A DNA stretch of 64,000 nucleotides from Gammaproteobacteria bacterium. GTDB lineage: Bacteria > Pseudomonadota > Gammaproteobacteria > Pseudomonadales > Azotimanducaceae. The number at the start of each line of letters is the position of its first letter. Position 1 is the stretch's first letter. The notes beneath the pieces are model-generated. The model saw only the letters and a program-made list of their open reading frames with translations, had not been told where the DNA came from and made no database searches. The stretch is from positions 102,089-166,088 of the forward strand of contig NZGG01000046.1 of the NCBI GenBank assembly GCA_002690865.1, read 5' to 3'. Below, one piece after another: positions 1-8,059 of this stretch. Both the position numbers and the translations under genes were made by a program.

Positions 1-1
1 T

Positions 2-754
2 CCAATGAGTGGATTCCGAGTCACCTTCGACTACAGCTATGAGGCAATTCTCAATCAGCATTGGGACTCTTTACAAAGACTCGGCCATTCGAAGGTAGAT
101 AGCTTAACGATACATGATATCGATTATGGCTATCATAATTCCGAACAGGTGGAGGCTCATATGAATCAACTCTCAAAAAAAGGAGGTCAAGGGGCTAAAG
201 CACTTGAGGAACTACGCAATAGTGGTGTTATAAAAGCGATCGGTTGTGGATGTAATCTCGAATCCAGGAATGCTTATAGTTGGCTGGATAATCGGCATGA
301 AGATCTTTGCCAACGCATTGCTGATACCGTGGACTTGGATTTCTTTGTTATAGCAGGGGGTTATACGCTCCTTGAAACCAGAGCATTTCGCCGAATTTTT
401 GCTATCTGCGAAGAAAGGAATATTGGTGCGATTGTAGCAGCACCCTATGCTAGCGGATGGTTGGTGACGCCTGATGAATCAGCCACGTATATGTACGACA
501 AACCCTCCGAAGAAATCATTTTAAAATCGAGGGCAATGCAGACAATCTGTAAGGACGCCAACATCCCTCTTGCGGCAGCAGCCATTCAATTTCCCCTTGC
601 TCACCCCCAAGTGGCCGCAGTTATACCTGGAGCAAAGTCTCCAGAAGAACCAAAGGAAAATCATCGATTTCTCAATACCCCTATACCAAGTGAGGTCTGG
701 GAGAAGATGAAGTTTCAAGGGCTACTGGATGAATCAATACCCACACCTCAATAG
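2..754 (+). CDS. Aldo/keto reductase (aldose/fucose dehydrogenase-like), 5' end outside window
   Basis: Probable NAD(P)-dependent oxidation of an aldose to its lactone. The frame is open to the window edge, so the 250 residues seen are the C-terminal three quarters of a protein normally about 320-340 residues long. Seen: a segment ending in DSLQRLGHSKVDSLTIHDID, which is the strand carrying the family histidine, and a late PGAKSPEE stretch matching the cofactor phosphate-binding region. The catalytic Asp/Tyr/Lys part must lie upstream. The resemblance is to the D-threo-aldose/L-fucose dehydrogenase branch. It converges on the sugar-acid dehydratase next door with only the stop codons between them, which fits a shared sugar oxidation role (inference). 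The substrate is not determinable here. Confidence 0.8.
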   Translation, partial: PMSGFRVTFDYSYEAILNQHWDSLQRLGHSKVDSLTIHDIDYGYHNSEQVEAHMNQLSKKGGQGAKALEELRNSGVIKAIGCGCNLESRNAYSWLDNRHEDLCQRIADTVDLDFFVIAGGYTLLETRAFRRIFAICEERNIGAIVAAPYASGWLVTPDESATYMYDKPSEEIILKSRAMQTICKDANIPLAAAAIQFPLAHPQVAAVIPGAKSPEEPKENHRFLNTPIPSEVWEKMKFQGLLDESIPTPQ

Positions 755-1918
755 CTAAGACCAATCTATATCTTGCCGTGATGGATTATGACCTTGACGA
801 TGTACCCAAGGTTTCCCTTTCTTGTCCCAAGGATGAGCAGCCAACCAACTCTCGTCCATTGCACAGCCCAGCCCAGGCCCTGATGGCAAACTAAAATATC
901 CATCTTTCTGCCGAGGCATATCCCCAATCACTGAATCTGAAAACCATGAAGCTCTTAAGGAGGGTCCTCCTTCAGTGATAACAAAGTTCGGAGTACACGC
1001 ATCCAAGTGCAAGGAAGCAAGCGTGTTGATCGGGCCATAGCAGTTATGAGGTTGAAAACCAACATAATAGGCTTCTGCCATCGCAGCAATTTTCTTAGTT
1101 TCTAAAATACCGCCCGCATACATAATATCAGGCTGAATCATTGAAACTGCGTGCAAGGGCAACAAATTAGCAAAATCAAATTTCGTCAACAATCTCTCGC
1201 CAGTCGCAATGGGCACATTCGTATTCTCAGATACTTTTTTTAAGGCTTCCATATTTTGTGGAGGAACCGGCTCTTCATAATAAAATGGTCGGTATTGTTC
1301 CATCCTATTAGCAACGCGAATAGCATCAGTCGGTGATAGTCTGCCGTGCACTTCCACTAGCAGTTCAACTTCTTCACCCACCGCATCCCGAACTGCTTTT
1401 AATTTCGCAACGGCTAAGTCTTCAGAATCACGATCGATAAAGATACCTCGATGTTCAAAGGGATCACCCTTCAATGCGGTTAACCCCATATCAATGAACA
1501 TCAAGGCCGTCTCAACTGAGGCCTCGGGTGTTGCACCATCCCAACGGCCATAGGTCCATATCCGGTCCCGAATCTTTCCACCGAGCAAGTTATAGATGGG
1601 GGTATTAAGAACTTGTCCTTTGATATCCCAAAGAGCTATTTCAATACCACTAATAGCGGACATCTGAACCACACCACCTCGAACATGGAAATAGTGATAC
1701 AAGGTCTGCCAATGCTTTTCTATTTCGTCAGGATCCTTCCCAATTAACGTAGCACCAAATTCTTCTATCATAGCAGCTACGGCAAAGGGTCCCGAAGACG
1801 CCTCACCCCAACCCGTAATACCTACATCTGTTTCAATTTTAACAAACATGAAATTGCGCGTAAGATCCGCATTAAAGGGCACACCAGCCGGTATAGCCGT
1901 TACGGAGGTAATTTTCAT
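755..1918 (-). CDS. Enolase-superfamily sugar-acid dehydratase (galactonate dehydratase-like)
   Basis: Member of the mandelate racemase/muconate lactonizing family, predicted to dehydrate a sugar acid to a 2-keto-3-deoxy acid with Mg2+. 387 residues, full length. An N-terminal capping domain (about 1-115) precedes the barrel. Metal ligands appear as Glu189 (in VEVHGR), Glu215 (in YYEEPVPP) and Glu241 (in TGER). His191 and His291 (in QPHNCYGP) sit where D-galactonate dehydratases keep their catalytic histidines. The first ligand is Glu rather than the usual Asp of that subgroup. Neighbours are an aldose dehydrogenase-like AKR, a broken mannonate dehydratase and an SDR, consistent with a non-phosphorylative sugar pathway (inference). 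The exact substrate is unknown. Confidence 0.85.
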   Translation of the reverse strand: MKITSVTAIPAGVPFNADLTRNFMFVKIETDVGITGWGEASSGPFAVAAMIEEFGATLIGKDPDEIEKHWQTLYHYFHVRGGVVQMSAISGIEIALWDIKGQVLNTPIYNLLGGKIRDRIWTYGRWDGATPEASVETALMFIDMGLTALKGDPFEHRGIFIDRDSEDLAVAKLKAVRDAVGEEVELLVEVHGRLSPTDAIRVANRMEQYRPFYYEEPVPPQNMEALKKVSENTNVPIATGERLLTKFDFANLLPLHAVSMIQPDIMYAGGILETKKIAAMAEAYYVGFQPHNCYGPINTLASLHLDACTPNFVITEGGPSLRASWFSDSVIGDMPRQKDGYFSLPSGPGLGCAMDESWLAAHPWDKKGKPWVHRQGHNPSRQDIDWS

Positions 1919-2223
1919 AAGGACCTCTTAAAAAAAGATAAATAATTAGATTTGTTTTGAAAGACGCATTATCTCAAAAATCCCTCAAGTCAATCTGGAC
2001 ATAATCAAGTCAAAAAAATTGACCTTATTGAAAGTTACCTAGGATAGCCTAGAAAATTTGGTGCGAGACAACAAAAGTACACTAAACAAAGAATCTTAGG
2101 CAGAGTGTAGCTTACTATGACTTGTTCGGTCGAAAAAATTCAGATGGCATTTCAACATAATAACGAAACACTCTAAACTATGAGTGCTGAAAACACTAAA
2201 AATATTGACCAAGGGAGAGTCGA
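1919..2223. promoter_or_regulatory. Divergent intergenic region with a 9-bp direct repeat
   Basis: 305 bases between the dehydratase (minus) and surE (plus), so it should hold promoters for both. No coding sequence was recognised. The word TCAAGTCAA occurs at 1985-1993 and again at 2005-2013, a 20-bp (about two helical turns) spacing that could be a tandem operator for a sugar-acid regulator. This is inference; no regulator gene is adjacent. The region is A+T rich. No clear terminator was seen. Confidence 0.35.
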
Positions 2224-3075
2224 TTGAAAATTTTGATTACCAATGACGATGGCATAGATAGCCCCGGAATCCATGAACTAGCGGTCCAGATAGAAGGCGC
2301 TGGCTATAATGCTCTCGTTGTTGCCCCCGACCATAATGCCTCAGGGACAGGAACATCAGTCAGCGGAATTGCCAGTGACAACCCAATTGACTTCGAGACC
2401 GCTAAAATAAACAATTTCTCCGGAGAGGTTTATAGCGTTGCGGGTGCCCCTGCGTTCTGCGTTCTCGCTGCCTACATGGGAGCCTTTGGCGAAGCCCCTG
2501 ATATTGTGGTTTCTGGCATCAATGCAGGGCTTAACCCGGGTCGAGCTGTAGCGCACAGTGGAACCATCGGTGCGGGAATTGCTGGCCAAAACTTTGGGAT
2601 GAGATCGATCGCGGTCAGTGTTGATGTTACCCTCCCTTGGCATTGGAGTAGCGCAGCTGCTATCACTGTCGGGTTACTTCCGTATCTCATTGAAGGACCC
2701 TCGCATACGTTACTAAATCTAAATGTACCAGGAGCCCCACTGGAACAAATTAAAGGTGTTCGTTGGGCGAGCTTGGCCCCCTATGGAACATTCAGGGGAA
2801 CAATGATCCAGGAGCAAAACAAGTTAGTAATGAAACAGCAACCGACCGAATATAATGCTGAGGATTATACTGATATTGGCACGGTTAAGGCTGGTTACGC
2901 GGCACTAACATCGCTCCACGCATCTGCTGAGGTTTGGGGGAAACAAGGAAAACCAGGAGAAGTAGTTAAACCTGAAGTTGGTATTCCTGCAGCCTCAACT
3001 GGCCAAGAACTGCGACCTCCTCGTGCTACTTTTTTACCTTCAAGATATGATCCCCAAACCTACTCGTCGAAATAG
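2224..3075 (+). CDS. surE: 5'/3'-nucleotidase SurE
   Basis: Metal-dependent nucleoside monophosphate phosphatase of the SurE family, cytoplasmic. The N-terminus MKILITNDDGIDSPG carries the metal ligands Asp8-Asp9. APDHNASGTGTS (35-44) contains Ser40 and VSGINAGLNPG contains Asn100, both expected ligands, and HSGTIGAG follows. At 283 residues it is somewhat longer than the roughly 250 usual, with an extended C-terminus. The start is TTG, chosen because it gives the canonical N-terminus and is preceded by GGGAGAG at about -10. It stands away from the usual pcm/nlpD/rpoS context. Here it sits among sugar-acid genes, so its role may be local phosphate removal rather than the standard stationary-phase repair setting (inference). 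Confidence 0.92.
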   Translation: MKILITNDDGIDSPGIHELAVQIEGAGYNALVVAPDHNASGTGTSVSGIASDNPIDFETAKINNFSGEVYSVAGAPAFCVLAAYMGAFGEAPDIVVSGINAGLNPGRAVAHSGTIGAGIAGQNFGMRSIAVSVDVTLPWHWSSAAAITVGLLPYLIEGPSHTLLNLNVPGAPLEQIKGVRWASLAPYGTFRGTMIQEQNKLVMKQQPTEYNAEDYTDIGTVKAGYAALTSLHASAEVWGKQGKPGEVVKPEVGIPAASTGQELRPPRATFLPSRYDPQTYSSK

Positions 3076-3087
3076 GAATCGAATTTA

Positions 3088-3102
3088 ATACCTAGTAGGT
3101 AT
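3088..3102. repeat. Small inverted repeat after surE
   Basis: ATACCT-AGT-AGGTAT, a perfect 6-bp stem with a 3-base loop, lies 12 bases past the surE stop. It has no following T run, so an intrinsic terminator is only a weak possibility. Confidence 0.3.
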
Positions 3103-3146
3103 CATGGTTAAAACAAGGCTGGGTCAATATTTTCTGTTTTTCATAA

Positions 3147-4123
3147 ATGGAATCCTTTGATGGATCAACAGGAGGAAGAATCCTTGTTAATATTGGGCCG
3201 CAAGAACTAAATCAAGAACGGCTCGATTTTCTAATGAGCCTAGGTGTAGAAGCTATCGAAATCCGTTTGTCTAGTAATGAAGCCTCAAGAGAATACCTAG
3301 AAAAAATTATTGATGGACTAAAAGGAACAGGACTAGAGCTGCATGAAATTATGTTGGAGAATGTCTATAACTCTACGTCAGCTGCGCTAGACCTTCCGCA
3401 GTGAGAAGCCGACTTAGAGTTCTTTAAGCGTTTTATAAGAGATTTAGGTGGTCTCAGAGTTCCACATACAACGTATGCTTGGCATACAAGAGTTATGTAT
3501 GAAACTCATCGTGATAAAACACGAGGGGTAACGTCACGAGGTTTTTCAACGGCTCCGGCACAAGAAGCACCTCAGCAGTACCCAATACGCTATGAAGAAG
3601 ATGAGCTTTGGGCAAACTACGAACGGTATATCAAAGAAGTATTGCCTGTTGCTCAAGCAGCAGGCGTAAAAATGCAACTACATCCAAATGATCCACCACT
3701 CGATCATCAGGGGTGGATCGTATATTTAAAAGTACAGCGGCATTTCGAAGAGCAATGGAAATCTCAAACCAGTCGACTAACTCCGGTATTCTTTTTTGCG
3801 TCGGTACTTGGGCTGAAATGGAGGGGCCTACCGGTAGGGGTGAAGATATCAACCTTGCTCTGCGTGAGTTTGGAACAGCTGGCCAAATTCACCAGGTCCA
3901 TATGCGTAATATCACACCGCAACTACCAAACTTCATTGAAACCTTTCCGGACGCCGGCTACCTTAACTTACATGCCATCATGGATGTACTCATTGAGATT
4001 GGTTTTGACGGCATGATTGTGCCAGACCATGTTTCTGGAGAAGGAGATGGAACAATTCATGAAGCATTCACTCTAGGCTATTTAAGAGCTCTAATACAAT
4101 ATGCAGAACACAAAACACCGTAG
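3147..4123 (+). pseudogene. Broken mannonate dehydratase-like gene (UxuA family)
   Basis: Homology to the TIM-barrel D-mannonate dehydratase family runs across three open pieces. Frame 1 (3147-3401) reads to a TGA at 3402-3404 and then continues in the same frame as EADLEFFKRFIRDLGG. At this place the family usually has Arg, and CGA to TGA would explain the stop. Near 3711-3713 a base seems lost from a G run: the text passes from HPNDPPLDHQG in one frame to VDRIFKSTAAFRR in the next. The remainder (to 4123) carries GILFCVGTWAEMEG, VHMRNI and VPDHV, matching the family CtGSlga, vHfRNv and rPDHg motifs. Two independent lesions argue for a real pseudogene, though sequencing error cannot be excluded for the G run. 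It would have acted in hexuronate breakdown. Confidence 0.8.
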
Positions 4124-4129
4124 TGGAAA

Positions 4130-4900
4130 CTAGGACTGTACTCGAGGCGGCGAGTTAACTCTAGCCATGCCCCCATCAACGGCAACAACTTCACCCGTCA
4201 TATAGCGCGAAGCATCAGAAGCAAAAAATAGTACGACATCAGCAATATCATCGCCAAAACCCCACCGTTTAAGTGCAATTCGATCTTCTAGCTGCTCAAG
4301 AAGTCCCGGGACATTAGCCCGGTCCTTTTCCCAAATAGCGGTAGCGATAAGACCAGGACATATCGCATTTACTCGGATCCCTTGCTCTCCCCAATCCGCA
4401 GCAAGGGCCCTGGTCATCGCATCAACGGCACCTTTAGTTCCTGCGTAAGCAACTCTTCCTACCGGACCTCGAAGACTAGCAATTGAGGAGATATTAATAA
4501 CAGAACCACCCCCTCGTTCCGCCATACCCGGCCCCAATGCCAGAGTTAACATTAAAAGAGAACGAACATTGATAGAGAATACAAGATCAAAGTCGTCTTC
4601 CGTAAGCAAGTCAGGACTTCGGCGCATAGGGATGCCAGCATTGTTGACTAATATATCGACGGGTCCAACCCTTTCGATTACGCGTCTTCCTAGTTCCGTT
4701 CCCGCTTTAGGCTCAGAGAGATCCGCCTGAAGGATCACAGGATCATGTTTAAGATCCGATGCTACAAGCTCTAGATCCGCCAATGTGCGCCCTGTAAGTA
4801 CAACCCTAGCGCCAGCTCGATCTAATGCGCGCGCACTTGCTTCTCCAATTCCGCGGCTCGCACCACTAACAACAGCGAGTTTATCTGTCAGCTCATACAT
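4130..4900 (-). CDS. SDR-family oxidoreductase
   Basis: Classical short-chain dehydrogenase/reductase, 256 residues, with a Rossmann fold throughout. SGASRGIG (12-19) is the dinucleotide loop, NNAG is at 86-89, and the catalytic set is Ser138/139 with Tyr152 and Lys156 (YAGTK). ICPGLIAT follows as the usual PG motif. It converges on the broken mannonate dehydratase, with stops 6 bases apart. In related clusters such SDRs reduce keto-uronates or oxidise sugar acids, so a fructuronate-reductase-like role is possible (inference). The family alone does not fix the substrate. 58 bases separate it from the dikinase gene upstream on the same strand. Confidence 0.88.
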   Translation of the reverse strand: MYELTDKLAVVSGASRGIGEASARALDRAGARVVLTGRTLADLELVASDLKHDPVILQADLSEPKAGTELGRRVIERVGPVDILVNNAGIPMRRSPDLLTEDDFDLVFSINVRSLLMLTLALGPGMAERGGGSVINISSIASLRGPVGRVAYAGTKGAVDAMTRALAADWGEQGIRVNAICPGLIATAIWEKDRANVPGLLEQLEDRIALKRWGFGDDIADVVLFFASDASRYMTGEVVAVDGGMARVNSPPRVQS

Positions 4901-4958
4901 TTTGAGACCTGCTCCTAGGTCAAACTGTTCTCAGAATCAGGACCATTTAAACTTGTTC

Positions 4959-7838
4959 CTAGTCATCATGCAGTTCAACTGTACCCACGTCCCCGTCAAC
5001 AGTAATTGACTGTTCATGTTTGATCCTCTGGGTGCTAGTTCCAGTCCCCACAACAGCGGGGATACCATACTCTCGTGCAACGATCGAGCCATGCCCCAGG
5101 ATACCACCCATATCTGTAACCAATCCGGAAGCGTGAGCAAATAGCGGAGTCCATGCTGGATTAGTCTGGGCACAAACCAATATCGTCCGCGGACGCATCT
5201 TGTCAAATTCTGCCGGAGAGTTGATAAGACTGGTTGCAGCCGTAACAGAGCCTGGGCTCACAGGAACACCTTGCATCATATTTGAATTAGGATCATTCGC
5301 AAATTGTGTCTCCTTAAACCGCACCGCGGGATCATCACTAGCATCAAAAGGAACTGTTCCTGGTGGATGCAGCCTCTTTCTCGCCTCTCTAAGCTCTACC
5401 CGTTCTTCCGCTAGGACACCTAACTCAGCTACTGCTTTACCACTTTTCCCTGCTTCAATTGCTCGGTTTATTTCTTCAGTAACGAGATAAAAAATATGTT
5501 CCTTTTCATTTAAAGAACCGAGATCCGTCAGACGTTGACCAAGCTCTAGAGCTAATTCTCTGAGGGGCGGCCATGCCATATAGAGGTAGTACATTACTTC
5601 CTCTCGAATATGGTAAAAACGATAAGTGAACCAAATACGGAAACGGAATTGCCAATAAGGAAGACCCTCTAATAATTCCAAAATATCTTCCATCGCCTTC
5701 TCACGCTTTCTCGTCGCCTCGGCTTGGTGATTTTCAGGATTATATTCATCATCTGAAACCATTGTTTTTAACGTCGAAAGAAGTCCGGAAGGGTCTTCTA
5801 AGGGAAGAGGTTCTGCATAATCTAAACTGTATCCAAGATGTCCGTAAAGCTCTAGATAACCGTTTATCGCTTCTACAATCGCAGTAGCTGAAGGGTTTGC
5901 AACAAGCGTTTCCATTAAGCGCGATGCAGGTGTAACAATAACGAGCTCTTTTAAAATATCGTTCGCAGCGATCTTTTGTGCAATAGCGAACATGTGCTCG
6001 TTTGCCTCAACAGTCTTGGATCTAAATCCAGAAAGGAATTGGCCGCTCGTAAAACGGTGATCTGGAAGAGTCTCTCTTAAAAACGCCTGCAGCTGATCAT
6101 CAGTAGACTTTGCAACACCGAAAGTGTGTCCACCGTTGCCACTCCAAAAACTACCACCAGCTATCGAGAGCTCCTTTACCCCGTCTAAAAGTTCTTCGTT
6201 ACTAAGGTTATTCCGATCAACCGTCTGCCATTTTTCTCTCGCTTCCATAATCATGGGTTTCGCCCAATCATAGAATTCTTTGATCTGACCTTCATTAATT
6301 TCGGTTCTATTGAAGGCTTTAAAAGTTGGGTTTTTACTTTCAGGCACTGTCACTATTCCCGCGACGTTATCTAATCCTGAGTTACTCGCCCAGTGATCAA
6401 AGGCTTGCTTATCCTCCTCGGAGAGGCTTTCCAGAAATAAGCCGAGATCCTTCTGTTCCTTGTCCGCACCAACAAATTGCTTCGCTTCGGCAGCCATCTT
6501 TTTTCCAATTTCACTTTTAGGATCTCTGGCAGCAAATTCTTCCCCAGATTCGCCAAATTGCTCAGCGTCTGCTGCAATTTCTGCAGCGTCCATCTCTGCT
6601 TCCGTCATAGCCTCCTTCGCTTGTCGCTCATCCCTTGCTGCAATGATTTGTGGCCAGTCGAATCTTTGATAAGCGTATCCATGCATCGAGATAAACATGG
6701 GACCGCCCCCCACCATATAACTACCCCGTTTCTTACCATCCTTACCAGTTTCTAATCCCTCCCATAAATAGAGCTCGTCAAATAACGGCGTACACGGATC
6801 AGGTATATTTTCGACGATTTGACGACGAGCAAGTATCTTTGCTGGCGCTGGCGCTTCCCATTTCACTTCAATAGGCTGCGGAGGAAGGTTAGTAATGGGT
6901 CGTGACTGAAGCATATAAAGTTTTCCGTCGGAATAAGCCCACTCGACATCTTGTGGAACTCCACCAAAATGCACCTCTGCTTTAAGTGCCAGTTTTACGA
7001 GTTCCTTAATCGCCTCGTCTGATAAAGATGAACTACTACGCTGTTCCTCAGCAATATCCTCTAATCGTGTACCCTGTGCGCCATCTGAAACAATCTTCTG
7101 CTCTTTTGCTCCAATGATAGTATCAGTTGCTACGCCAGTATCGCGATCGACCGTATATGTATCAGGTGTCACCTGCCCACCAACTACTGCTTCACCCAAA
7201 CCAAAACTCGAATTAATAATCATTTCCGAACGCTCACCAGTAGCAGGATTGGCCGTAAACAAAATACCAGAAACATCAGACGACACCATTAACTGAACAA
7301 CAACAGCCATGGCAACTGCATCATGTTCAATTCCCATTTGGTGACGATAAGCCATCGCTCGAGGTGTCCAAAGAGATGCCCAGCAATTTCTTACCGCAAC
7401 AATAATTTCATCATCACCCCGAACATTAAGATAGGTATCTTGCTGGCCAGCAAATGACATATCAGGCAGATCTTCTGCATTCGCTGAGGATCGCACCGCT
7501 ACCGGCGGCGTATCTCCTTCAATCTCTAAATATGCTTGAGTAATTTCTTTCGCCATTTCATCTGAAATTGCTTCCTTCATAAAAAGGGCTTGAATCGCTT
7601 CTGAGGCCTTATCAAATGAAAGTGTGAACTCTCCAATTTCAGGCTTAGCGAGCCCAATAATTTTTTGTTGAAGATTATTCTCACTAATATATTTTCTATA
7701 TGCGGTGGTCGTCACATAAAATCCACCTGGGACGGCCAGCCCAGCATTTACCATTTCGGCGAGAGAACGACCCTTCCCTCCAGCAATTTCAAGGGTTGCC
7801 TCTTTCGTATCTATTGGAAGAATATTGGCCTGCGTCAT
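4959..7838 (-). CDS. PEP-synthase/rifampicin phosphotransferase-like dikinase
   Basis: 959 residues with the three-part layout of ATP-dependent dikinases. An N-terminal ATP-grasp nucleotide-binding domain covers about 1-316 (GGKGRSLAEM at 20-29, VRSSANAEDLPDMSFAGQQ at 115-133, and the closing LYMLQSRPIT at 307-316). A long central region of about 540 residues was not recognised. The C-terminal swivelling phosphohistidine domain contains TDMGGILGHGSIVARE with the transfer residue His916. Established members phosphorylate pyruvate (PEP synthase) or rifampicins, with ATP giving AMP and phosphate. The central part lacks a recognisable PEP/pyruvate TIM barrel, so the rifampicin-phosphotransferase-type architecture fits better and the acceptor is unknown. 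Divergent from an esterase gene, which could share a substrate (inference). Confidence 0.82.
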   Translation of the reverse strand: MTQANILPIDTKEATLEIAGGKGRSLAEMVNAGLAVPGGFYVTTTAYRKYISENNLQQKIIGLAKPEIGEFTLSFDKASEAIQALFMKEAISDEMAKEITQAYLEIEGDTPPVAVRSSANAEDLPDMSFAGQQDTYLNVRGDDEIIVAVRNCWASLWTPRAMAYRHQMGIEHDAVAMAVVVQLMVSSDVSGILFTANPATGERSEMIINSSFGLGEAVVGGQVTPDTYTVDRDTGVATDTIIGAKEQKIVSDGAQGTRLEDIAEEQRSSSSLSDEAIKELVKLALKAEVHFGGVPQDVEWAYSDGKLYMLQSRPITNLPPQPIEVKWEAPAPAKILARRQIVENIPDPCTPLFDELYLWEGLETGKDGKKRGSYMVGGGPMFISMHGYAYQRFDWPQIIAARDERQAKEAMTEAEMDAAEIAADAEQFGESGEEFAARDPKSEIGKKMAAEAKQFVGADKEQKDLGLFLESLSEEDKQAFDHWASNSGLDNVAGIVTVPESKNPTFKAFNRTEINEGQIKEFYDWAKPMIMEAREKWQTVDRNNLSNEELLDGVKELSIAGGSFWSGNGGHTFGVAKSTDDQLQAFLRETLPDHRFTSGQFLSGFRSKTVEANEHMFAIAQKIAANDILKELVIVTPASRLMETLVANPSATAIVEAINGYLELYGHLGYSLDYAEPLPLEDPSGLLSTLKTMVSDDEYNPENHQAEATRKREKAMEDILELLEGLPYWQFRFRIWFTYRFYHIREEVMYYLYMAWPPLRELALELGQRLTDLGSLNEKEHIFYLVTEEINRAIEAGKSGKAVAELGVLAEERVELREARKRLHPPGTVPFDASDDPAVRFKETQFANDPNSNMMQGVPVSPGSVTAATSLINSPAEFDKMRPRTILVCAQTNPAWTPLFAHASGLVTDMGGILGHGSIVAREYGIPAVVGTGTSTQRIKHEQSITVDGDVGTVELHDD

Positions 7839-8059
7839 TTGAATGAGATTCCTTTTTCGTTAAAAGTTAAGATATTTCAGGGTTATGGGGACTTAATTCA
7901 CCGATTTAAAGATAAGATTGAAGAGTTTACATATAATTGACATTAGATATATAAAAAAAATTTCTAAGCTTAGTAAAAAGTTTAGATGTTATCAGCTTGA
8001 TACATCACAGTTATGGTGATGGTTACGACAAAATACTTCGGAATTCTCAGGAACAATAT

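Noticed and set aside
3402..3404. In-frame TGA read as selenocysteine in the UxuA-like gene
   Set aside because: The site corresponds to Arg in the family, no selenocysteine element is apparent, and a second frameshift is present.
7937..7942. Perfect TTGACA before the esterase gene
   Set aside because: No acceptable -10 sequence occurs 16-18 bases downstream; a TATAAT at 7932 overlaps it without a good -35.
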